NCBI GenBank assembly: GCA_046758085.1
Contig: JBHHZP010000017.1
Span: 1-35,825 of the forward strand
DNA length: 35,825 nt
Direction of reading: 5' to 3'
From: VRUB01 sp046758085
GTDB taxonomy: Bacteria > Pseudomonadota > Gammaproteobacteria > Acidiferrobacterales > SPGG2
The position numbers and the translations under genes were made by a program. Positions 25,184 to 32,344 of the stretch are shown in pieces. The notes beneath the pieces were generated by a model. It had not been told where the DNA came from. It made no database searches and saw only the letters and a list, made by a program, of their open reading frames with translations. The first letter of the stretch is position 1. The number at the start of each line of letters is the position of its first letter.

Positions 25184-25857
25184 GGAGGAATACGAAGGAC
25201 TGAGCACTATAACCTGTCGTGCAAGCCGAGGACCCAGCGTGGCCGAAGGTCATCCTGAGGGTGCATTTGTCTTGCTTTGGAGTCCCCGTACTCAAGCTGA
25301 GCGCCCGGCAAGCTTACGGGCTCGAGGCGGGATGAAGTAGACGTTGTTTTTTGCCCCCTTGGTCAAGCCGGGCCCCGAGTGCGGACGAAGAGCGGGCCGG
25401 AATAGGGTGAAGTTGTGTTGCTTTTTTTGGCCCCTTTACTCAAGCCGAGTGAGGAGTGATGGCGAAGGCAGGCACGACGTGGCGGGGCACAGACCCCCGC
25501 GTTCGCGCCAGGCACAGGGAATGTGCCTTGCGCGAACCCTCTGAGACAAGCTCGTCGCGAGGGCACCCGCGAAGTTTGCGGGCGCAGAGTCAGGGGCAGA
25601 TGGCTTTGGGAACTTTGGCCGAAACCAAAGTTCCTCGTCTGCCGGGACGAGACCCGGCTAATATTGTCGCCGTAGGCGACACAGTGCATCCGTCGTACGG
25701 GGGTGGGTGAGCCGGGAAAAGACAAGCGTCCAGTGAACGCTTACCCCGGCGAACGGGTTTGCCAAGGACGGCAAGCACAGGACTTGCAAGCGAGAGCGCG
25801 GAGAGCGGAGCGCAGCAAGCCCGTTCAAGAATAACCGCCGGTTAGGCGACCCAACTG
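25184..25857 (-). repeat. Multi-hairpin intergenic element, long copy downstream of polA
   Basis: Read on the minus strand from 25857, just past polA, the order is as follows. First CGCC/GGCG. Then an array (25684-25826) nearly identical to 35640-35785. Then GTCGCC/GGCGAC (25666-25680), GCCGGG/CCCGGC around TCTCGT (25641-25658), a 10-bp stem GGAACTTTGG (25609-25634), and an 8-bp stem GTTCGCGC/GCGCGAAC (25501-25537) enclosing a 7-bp stem AGGCACA. Two tandem GGCTTGA(C/G)-type blocks with AAAGGGGCC or AAGGGGGC lie at about 25345-25450. ACAGGTTATAGTGC lies at 25203-25216. The order matches the copy after ilvA. No gene is present in this 725-bp gap. Confidence 0.75.
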
Positions 25858-25898
25858 ACAGCGTCCTCCCCTTCGCACTGCGTGGCGAAACGAAAAGC

Positions 25899-28610
25899 TC
25901 AATGCGCCTCGTCCCAGTTGTCACCGACACCGATATCGACCACCAGCGGTACCGAAAGCGTCGACACCTCGCTCATGCAGCGGCGGATATGATCCGAGGC
26001 CTGCGCCACGTCGGCTTGCGCGACCTCGAACACGAGCTCGTCGTGCACCTGCATGATCATCCTGACGTCCACACCTGAGCTCCGGATCCACCGCTGCACC
26101 GCGAGCATGGCAAGCTTGATGAGGTCGGCGGCGGTCCCCTGCATGGGCGCATTGATGGCAGCGCGCTCGGCGTACTGGCGACGCGCCTGATTGCTGGCAT
26201 TGATGTCCTGCGCGTACAGGCGCCGACCGAACACGGTCTCAACATAGCCCTGCTCGCGCGCCTGCGTACGCGTTCGATCCATGAAGTCCTTGACGCCGGG
26301 ATAACGCGCGAAGTACAGATCGACGTATTGTTGCGCGGTATTACGGTCGATCTTCAATTGGCGTGCCAGCCCGAATGCAGACATTCCATAGATCAAACCG
26401 AAATTGATCGCCTTGGCGTTGCGCCGCATATCGCTCGTGATCTGCTCCGGAGGTACATTGAACACCTCGGCCGCGGTAGCGCGGTGCACGTCCAGGCCCT
26501 GGGCGAACGCCTGCTGCAAACCTGCATCGCCGGACAGGTGGGCCATGATGCGCAGCTCGATCTGCGAGTAATCGGCCGACACCATCTTGCAGCCGTCAGC
26601 GGGAATAAAGGCCTGGCGAATGCGCCGGCCCTCCGCGGTACGCACGGGTATGTTCTGCAAGTTGGGATCGCTCGATGACAAACGCCCGGTCGCAGCAACC
26701 GCCTGATGATAGGAGGTGTGCACCCGCCCGGTCTCGGGGTTGATCATCTCTGGCAGCTTGTCGGTGTAAGTAGATTTGAGCTTGCTCAGGCCACGATACT
26801 CCAGAATGATATTCGGCAACGGATAATCCAGGGCGAGCTCCTGTAATACGTCCTCGGCGGTGGACGGCGCTCCCTTGGGGGTCTTCTTGAGCACGGGCAG
26901 GCCCAGCTTGTCGAACAGAATCTCCTGAATCTGCTTGGGCGATTCGAGATTAAACGGCTGGCCCGCGAGTTTATGCGCGTCGTGCTCCAGCTCTAACAAT
27001 CGTCGAGCAAGCTCATCGCTCTGAAGGTGCAGCATGTCCGCATCGATTCTTACTCCCCTTTGTTGCATTCCCGCGAGTACCGCAACCAGTGGCATCTCGA
27101 TCTCTTTGAACAGCTTTTCCAGCTTCGGAGCCTCTCGCAATCGCGGCCACAGCACATCATGCAAACGCAGCGTAACATCGGCATCCTCGGCGGCATAAGG
27201 CGCCGCCTGCTCGATCGGCACTTCGCTGAAGTTGATTTGACCCTTTCCTTTGCCGGCGACGTCCTCGTACTTGCGCGTCTTGTAACCGAGATACTTCAAG
27301 GCGAGACTGTCCATGTCGTGGCGTGAGCCGGTACTGTTGAGCACGTAGGACTCGAGCATGGTGTCAAAGCCTATGCCAGCGAGCTCGATGTCGTAGCGCG
27401 CTAACACCATCATGTCGTATTTGATGTTCTGTCCGACCTTCGCACGTTGCGGCTCTTCCAGCAACGGCTTGAGCCTGCCCAGCACATAGTCCCGATCCAG
27501 TTGCGTGGGCGCCCCGGGATAGTTGTGTCCCACGGGAACGTATGCAGCGGTCCCGGTCTCGTCGCTGAACGAAACACCGACGAGATCCGCGCGCATGGCA
27601 TCGAGACTGGTGGTCTCGGTATCAAGGGCAAACAATCCCGCCGCACGCAGACGCGCCAACCACGCGTCCAATGCAGCGGTGTCGAGTATGGTCTCGTAGC
27701 GGGCCTCGGTGATGCTGCCGATTTCGCCGTACGTACGATTCGCACCACCCAGCTCGGCTAACAAGGTGCTGAACTCCATTCGCGTGTAAAGTTCGCGTAA
27801 CCGGGCTTCATCGGGTTGCTCGCGCGTGAGCTCCTTTGGGGCTTTATCCAGGGGCACGTCGCGCTTGATGGTCGTGAGTTCGCGCGCGAGCGGCAGTTGC
27901 TTCAAGCTCGCCCGCAAATTCTCACCGACCTTGCCGCCTATTTCGTCGGCGTGCGCTGTGATTCCCGCGAGCGAGCCGTACTGCTGCAACCACTTGGCCG
28001 CTGTCTTCGGCCCCACATTGGGAACGCCGGGGATGTTGTCTACAGTGTCGCCGATGAGCGCCAGGTAATCGTTGATGCGCTCAGGCGGCACTCCGAACTT
28101 TTCGAGAACGGCTTGCCGGTCATAATAAGTATCAGACATGGTATCGATCAGGTTGATGCGGTCGTCTACTACCTGTGCCATATCCTTGTCGCCGGTGCAG
28201 ATTAGCGTATCCATGCCGTCTTTGGCTGCGCGCACGGCCAGTGTGGCGATAACGTCATCGGCCTCTACACCCTCGATCATCAGCAGCGGTAACCCCATGG
28301 CACGCACAATCGCATGGATCGGTTTTATCTGGGCGCTCAGCTCCTCGGGCATCGGGGGTCGATTGGCCTTATAGTCGGCGTAGATCGCGTCGCGAAAGGT
28401 TTCGCCCTTGGCATCGAACACGACGGCGATGTGGGCAGGATCGTGCTCAGCGAGCAGCTTGCGCAGCATATTGACGATGCCGTAAACGGCTCCGGTGTGA
28501 TCACCGCGCGAGTTGGTGAACTGGGGCATGGCGTGAAACGCGCGATACAGATAGGATGAGCCATCGACCAGAATTAATGGCTTGTTTCTGGCGTTGCCTT
28601 GCTGGTTCAT
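25899..28610 (-). CDS. polA: DNA polymerase I
   Basis: The 903-residue enzyme fills gaps and removes RNA primers in replication and repair. From ATG 28610 (a TTG two codons upstream is also in frame) it has the 5' nuclease domain (about 10-290; DGSSYLYRAFHAM, EGVEADDVIATLA, TGDKDMAQVV, GDTVDNIPGVPNVGPKTA). It then has a 3'-5' exonuclease domain with intact DTETTSLD (about 330-337) and the family A polymerase domain (VSADYSQIELRIMAHLSGD, RRNAKAINFGLIYGMS, MQVHDELVFEV). All catalytic motifs are intact, so proofreading should be active. It is divergent from the LOG gene across 37 bp. Confidence 0.97.
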   Translation of the reverse strand: MNQQGNARNKPLILVDGSSYLYRAFHAMPQFTNSRGDHTGAVYGIVNMLRKLLAEHDPAHIAVVFDAKGETFRDAIYADYKANRPPMPEELSAQIKPIHAIVRAMGLPLLMIEGVEADDVIATLAVRAAKDGMDTLICTGDKDMAQVVDDRINLIDTMSDTYYDRQAVLEKFGVPPERINDYLALIGDTVDNIPGVPNVGPKTAAKWLQQYGSLAGITAHADEIGGKVGENLRASLKQLPLARELTTIKRDVPLDKAPKELTREQPDEARLRELYTRMEFSTLLAELGGANRTYGEIGSITEARYETILDTAALDAWLARLRAAGLFALDTETTSLDAMRADLVGVSFSDETGTAAYVPVGHNYPGAPTQLDRDYVLGRLKPLLEEPQRAKVGQNIKYDMMVLARYDIELAGIGFDTMLESYVLNSTGSRHDMDSLALKYLGYKTRKYEDVAGKGKGQINFSEVPIEQAAPYAAEDADVTLRLHDVLWPRLREAPKLEKLFKEIEMPLVAVLAGMQQRGVRIDADMLHLQSDELARRLLELEHDAHKLAGQPFNLESPKQIQEILFDKLGLPVLKKTPKGAPSTAEDVLQELALDYPLPNIILEYRGLSKLKSTYTDKLPEMINPETGRVHTSYHQAVAATGRLSSSDPNLQNIPVRTAEGRRIRQAFIPADGCKMVSADYSQIELRIMAHLSGDAGLQQAFAQGLDVHRATAAEVFNVPPEQITSDMRRNAKAINFGLIYGMSAFGLARQLKIDRNTAQQYVDLYFARYPGVKDFMDRTRTQAREQGYVETVFGRRLYAQDINASNQARRQYAERAAINAPMQGTAADLIKLAMLAVQRWIRSSGVDVRMIMQVHDELVFEVAQADVAQASDHIRRCMSEVSTLSVPLVVDIGVGDNWDEAH

Positions 28611-28647
28611 AGACAAAGATCCGGCAGTCGTATCGTTTTTCTTACGG

Positions 28648-29382
28648 ATGGTTAAGAAAATGGAAAATTATTCCACGCCCAGGCTGCTCGAGGACGTTAC
28701 GCCTTCGCGTATCATGTCGCGCGAGTCCTGGAAAATCTTCCAGATCATGGCGGAATTTGTCGCAGGATTCGAACGCCTTTCACAGATCCAACCCTCGGTC
28801 AGTATCTTTGGCTCCTCGCGCACGATGCCGGGGCATCCTTATTATGCCCTGACGGAGCAGATTGCCCGCATGCTCTCCGATTCGGGATTCACCGTTATCA
28901 GCGGCGGCGGACCGGGCCTGATGGAAGCCGCCAACCGGGGGGCGTTTGCCGGCAAATCGCCAAGCGTGGGGCTGAATATTCACCTCCCGCACGAGCAGAT
29001 TTCCAACGAATTTCAGGACATCACCCTGAGTTTCCAGCATTTCTTTGCGCGCAAGGTCATGTTCGTCAAATACGCCAAGGCCTACGTGGTAATGCCCGGT
29101 GGGTTCGGCACGCTGGATGAGCTGGTCGAGGCGCTAACGCTGATTCAAACGGGCAAGAGCGTGCGCATGCCGATTATCCTGGTACACAAGCCCTTCTGGG
29201 TGGGGCTGGTCGATTGGTTCAAGCAGACCCTGATCGCGCAAGGGATGATCAGCCCGGAGGACCTGGAGCTGTTCAAGGTGGTGGACGAACCACAGGAGGT
29301 TCTGGACGCCATCTTCCGTTTCTATGAACGAAGCGGGTTTGAACACTCCGAGGAGGAAGAGGAGATCAAGCTCAATCTATAG
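28648..29382 (+). CDS. LOG family protein (TIGR00730-like)
   Basis: A Rossmann-fold protein of the lysine-decarboxylase-like/LOG family; characterised members hydrolyse the N-glycosidic bond of nucleoside monophosphates. From ATG 28648 it has 244 residues. It shows SIFGSSRTMPGHPYYALT, TVISGGGPGLMEAANRGAF and the family signature MPGGFGTLDELVEALTLIQTGK with the catalytic Arg/Glu environment in FFARKVMFVKYA. An ATG at 28660 is an equal candidate; neither has a clear ribosome site. The C-terminus is very acidic (EEEEEIKLNL). It starts a co-directional run with the DUF2782 gene 16 bp further on. Confidence 0.88.
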   Translation: MVKKMENYSTPRLLEDVTPSRIMSRESWKIFQIMAEFVAGFERLSQIQPSVSIFGSSRTMPGHPYYALTEQIARMLSDSGFTVISGGGPGLMEAANRGAFAGKSPSVGLNIHLPHEQISNEFQDITLSFQHFFARKVMFVKYAKAYVVMPGGFGTLDELVEALTLIQTGKSVRMPIILVHKPFWVGLVDWFKQTLIAQGMISPEDLELFKVVDEPQEVLDAIFRFYERSGFEHSEEEEEIKLNL

Positions 29383-29398
29383 ATAGATTATTGACAGC

Positions 29399-29758
29399 AT
29401 GCGAGTCGTGACACCGCTGTTGCTGCTGGGCCTCCTGACGGCGGCACACGCCGGAACGCCAGTAGCGGAGGACAGCCCTGCCGATGCCACGCAGCCGCTG
29501 CCGCCACCCCCGCTCGAGCCGTTGCCTGATGGCCTGGAGCCAACTGCTGAGGAGCTGGAGCCGGAGATCACCATTGTCCCGAGGGAGGATGTTGCTTTCG
29601 TGGAGTACCGTATCGGTGGCCGCCTTTACATGATCAAGGTCATTCCCGCCCAAGGCCCGCCGTACTACCTGATCGATCCCGACGGCAACGGCGAGTTCAT
29701 TCGCAGCGATCTGGAACCGGAGATCACGCCCCCGCTGTGGGTGATCAAGCGATTCTGA
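29399..29758 (+). CDS. DUF2782 periplasmic protein
   Basis: A 119-residue protein of unknown function. The first 18 residues (MRVVTPLLLLGLLTAAHA) form a signal peptide with cleavage after AHA. A Pro/Glu-rich segment (about 30-55) precedes the DUF2782 core, with EYRIGGRLYMIKVIPAQG, PPYYLIDPDGNGEF and a final WVIKRF. In many Gammaproteobacteria this gene lies between polA and thrB, and that order is retained here: the thrB remnant starts ten bases after its stop codon. Confidence 0.88.
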   Translation: MRVVTPLLLLGLLTAAHAGTPVAEDSPADATQPLPPPPLEPLPDGLEPTAEELEPEITIVPREDVAFVEYRIGGRLYMIKVIPAQGPPYYLIDPDGNGEFIRSDLEPEITPPLWVIKRF

Positions 29759-29767
29759 CCCCGACTT

Positions 29768-30043
29768 ATGGCGGTTTTCGCCCCTATCGACAAAGCCGTG
29801 CTCCAGCGGTTGCTTGCTCACTACCGGCTCGGGTGCTTGCTCGATTTCGCCGGCATCCGGTCAGGCATTACTAACCCCAACTATTACGTCACCACCGAGC
29901 GCGGCGAGTATGTCCTCACCCTGTTCGAGCAACTGATCGCGGCGGAGATCCCGTTTTTTATTGAGCTCACGGCGTTCTGGTCGAGGCGGATTTCGCCTCA
30001 TCGTCGCAAAGACCATGGCTGCCGTTATAATGCAAGGCCATGA
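29768..30043 (+). pseudogene. thrB: Truncated homoserine kinase (thrB), N-terminal fragment
   Basis: The first about 68 residues read as the start of the ThrB type that resembles aminoglycoside phosphotransferases. They include MAVFAPIDKAVLQRLLAHY, GIRSGITNPNYYVTTERGEY and VLTLFEQLIAAEIPFFIEL. The normal protein has about 316 residues. Here the homology stops after LTAF near 29975 and the frame runs through unrelated residues to a stop at 30041-30043, which overlaps the ATG of the next gene. The phosphotransferase catalytic loop and metal site are all missing, so the product cannot be a kinase. Either a deletion fused this start to the deacetylase locus, or the assembly is joined wrongly here. 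An intact thrB might exist elsewhere. Confidence 0.8.
30026..30031 (+). promoter_or_regulatory. -10 element just upstream of the deacetylase-like gene
   Basis: A perfect TATAAT ends nine bases before the ATG at 30040. Transcription would begin at or next to the start codon, giving a leaderless or very short leader. The -35 area (GTCGCA) is poor. An AAGG between the two could also serve as a weak ribosome site on a longer transcript. Confidence 0.35.
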
Positions 30044-30984
30044 CGCTGCAGGTATACATTGGCGAGGGCCTCGCCCGTTACGGTTTCGGCGAAGGCCACC
30101 CGTTCGGTCCCGACCGGCTCGACGCCTTCTGGCACGAAGCGGTCAGACAAGGGCTTGATAAACGCGTGCACATCGCCGAACCGGCCACGTGCAGCGAGCG
30201 CGAACTGCTGCGGTTCCACTCGCCCGCCTACGTAGAGCGGGTGAAGGCGCTCTCGCGCTCGGGCACGGGGTACCTGGACTGCGGCGACACGCCTGCGGTC
30301 AAGGGCATGTTTGAAGCAGCGTCTTGTGTAGTCGGCTCGGGGCTGGACAGTCTGGTTCACAGCATCTCCGGCGAGCATCCGCGGATCTTTGTCCCGATCG
30401 CCGGGTTGCATCATGCACGCAAGGACTCGGCTGCGGGCTTCTGCGTGTTTAATGATCCCGGTGTGTTGATCGAGACACTGCGCCAGGAGTACGCGATCAA
30501 GCGTGTTGCCTACATCGACATCGATGCCCACCACGGCGATGGCGTGTTCTATGCCTTCGAAGCTGACGCCGATCTCATCTTCGCCGACATCCACGAAGAC
30601 GGGCGCTATCTTTACCCGGGTACGGGCTTCGCGCACGAGACCGGTAAGGGCAAGGCCAGGGGAACCAAGCTCAACATTCCCATGTTGCCCGGCGCGGATG
30701 ACGAGTCGTTTCACCAGGTGTGGCCGCAGCTGGAGGAGTTCGTGCGCGCCGGCAGGCCCGAGGTCATCTTGTTGCAGGCGGGCGCCGACAGTATCAAGGG
30801 CGACCCCATAACTCATATGCAATTCACGCCGCAGGCACATGCCTATGCTGCGAGGCGTTTGTGCACCGTTGCCGATGAGTTCTGTGATGGCCGCATCATC
30901 GCCATGGGCGGTGGCGGTTACAACCGCACCAACCTGGGGTTGGCGTGGAGCGCCGTGCTTGAATCGATGTTGGATGCGGGGTAG
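30040..30984 (+). CDS. Histone deacetylase family (AcuC/HdaH-like) hydrolase
   Basis: A zinc-dependent amidohydrolase of 314 residues; bacterial members deacetylate proteins, polyamines or small amides. The catalytic His pair is in PIAGLHHARKDSAAGF (about 122-137). The zinc ligands are in YIDIDAHHGDG (Asp and His) and the third Asp in LQAGADSIKGDP. The substrate-loop GGGGYN is present near the C-terminus. Substrate cannot be told from sequence. It is convergent with the GGDEF gene across 36 bp and begins at the broken end of thrB. Confidence 0.92.
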   Translation: MTLQVYIGEGLARYGFGEGHPFGPDRLDAFWHEAVRQGLDKRVHIAEPATCSERELLRFHSPAYVERVKALSRSGTGYLDCGDTPAVKGMFEAASCVVGSGLDSLVHSISGEHPRIFVPIAGLHHARKDSAAGFCVFNDPGVLIETLRQEYAIKRVAYIDIDAHHGDGVFYAFEADADLIFADIHEDGRYLYPGTGFAHETGKGKARGTKLNIPMLPGADDESFHQVWPQLEEFVRAGRPEVILLQAGADSIKGDPITHMQFTPQAHAYAARRLCTVADEFCDGRIIAMGGGGYNRTNLGLAWSAVLESMLDAG

Positions 30985-31020
30985 CCGCGAGAATCAGCTC
31001 AGATGCCGTCGTGATTGCTG

Positions 31021-31779
31021 CTACTCGCCTTCGGTAGTCACCACGAGATTACGCCCGGAGCGCTTGGCTTCGTATAAGGCGCGATCGGCGCGTGATAAAA
31101 GCTGCTCCAGGTCTTCGCCTTTGACAAAGGGGGTCGCGCCGATACTGATTGTCAGCTTGATCTTGTCATTGCCGATGTCGAACTCGGCGGCACCCACCGC
31201 GGCGCGGATGCGCTCGACAATCCTGGTGGTCTGTTCCAGTCCGGTCTCGGGCAAAACCAGCAGGAACTCCTCCCCGCCGTAGCGACCAACCTTGTCGGGC
31301 ATGCGCAATGTCTCGACCAGGATCGAGGCCACGCCCTCAAGCACCCGGTCGCCCGCCTTATGCCCGTACTTGTCATTGACCTCTTTGAAATGGTCGACGT
31401 CGATCATCGCGACCGACAACGGGTGCTGGTAGCGCTCGGCGTGCGCCATCGCCTCGAGCACGCCGATGGTAATCCCCCTGCGGTTGCGGGTCCGGGTCAG
31501 GGGGTCGGTAATCGCCAGCTGGCCCAGCTCTGCCGCCCGGCTCTCGGCGTGCAGGCGCTTCTCGTACTCGCGTCGTAACGGCGTTGCCACCAGCCAGTAG
31601 ATGGGTGGGGCGATCAAGATCGACAGCATGGCCGCGTCCGCCAGGATGACGCCAATGGAGTCAGTGACGTAGCCGAAATACATCAGTGCCGCCATCGTCA
31701 GGAGCTCGGCGAAAAAAGTAATCACGACGATGGCAAACATCGCCCAGGCGGCAGAGATTACCCCAGCATTCGTTTTCAC
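31021..31779 (-). CDS. Membrane-anchored diguanylate cyclase (GGDEF)
   Basis: Makes cyclic di-GMP from two GTP. From GTG 31779 it has 252 residues; the frame also allows a TTG start at 31848 with AGGTGG upstream, so the start is uncertain. Two transmembrane helices (about 9-35 and 42-68) are followed by a short linker and a GGDEF domain. The domain opens with DPLTRTRNRRG, carries DVDHFKEVND, and has the active-site GRYGGEEF. The inhibitory I-site RMPD lies five residues before GGEEF, so product inhibition is expected. It ends with SIGATPF and ADRALYEAKRSGRN. No sensory domain other than the membrane part is visible. Confidence 0.92.
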   Translation of the reverse strand: MKTNAGVISAAWAMFAIVVITFFAELLTMAALMYFGYVTDSIGVILADAAMLSILIAPPIYWLVATPLRREYEKRLHAESRAAELGQLAITDPLTRTRNRRGITIGVLEAMAHAERYQHPLSVAMIDVDHFKEVNDKYGHKAGDRVLEGVASILVETLRMPDKVGRYGGEEFLLVLPETGLEQTTRIVERIRAAVGAAEFDIGNDKIKLTISIGATPFVKGEDLEQLLSRADRALYEAKRSGRNLVVTTEGE

Positions 31780-31999
31780 TACACGAATCTCATCGTTGGC
31801 ATGTCTTCGTGGGTGGTGTCGCGCGGCGGCGCCGCGATGTAACGGCAAGTACCCACCTGTCCGGCCCCCAAACGGCTGTCTTTTTGGTGCTCAGCGGGCT
31901 GCTGAACGGTGCAAGGATGCGCTGTACGTCTTTCAATCACGCAAGTGTTTGAACGACGTGGCAAAGCAAAAATCCCGTTTCTCGCTTTGATGACCAAAA

Positions 32000-32208
32000 A
32001 AGGCCTGCAACGCGCTGCTGTCCGACAACCAACCAATGCATGGATCGCGCCTTTGTTTCCGAGACACGCCGTGAATACTTCCCTGTAGGCTCGGTGCCAG
32101 CATCCCTGCTGGCAACGGTCTCGGAAACAAAGGGGCGATCCGTGTCTCCCGAGTGCAGCCCATTCCTAAGGCATTTTTAGTCTTGGCGAGTTACAGCGTT
32201 TCAAGCCG
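32000..32208 (-). repeat. Dispersed repeat C, copy 2, uninterrupted
   Basis: This occupies much of the 565-bp gap between the GGDEF gene and uvrD. It matches 91-217 and 428-527 in inverted orientation. The inverted repeats CCTTTGTTTCCGAGAC (32050-32065) and GTCTCGGAAACAAAGG lie close together here and could pair into a 16-bp stem. The remaining gap sequence (31780-31999 and 32209-32344) contains no gene that I can support. A CCCCGCCGGGG palindrome near 32274 may belong to the end of the uvrD transcript. Confidence 0.7.
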
Positions 32209-32344
32209 AGACTTGTGGGACAATGCAATGCCTCGGAGGCCTTTTTGGGCATCCTGCTATTTCAAATATAGAGCCCCGCCGGGGTATTTGCGAGCCAAAC
32301 CGGCCCGCGCGGCATCGCGGTCGGCTATCCGCGCGCCGCTGGCC

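Noticed and set aside
25344..25930. Frames of 60-120 codons in the gap between nhaP and polA
   Set aside because: Same reason: repeat-derived, with stems changing by compensation rather than by codon.
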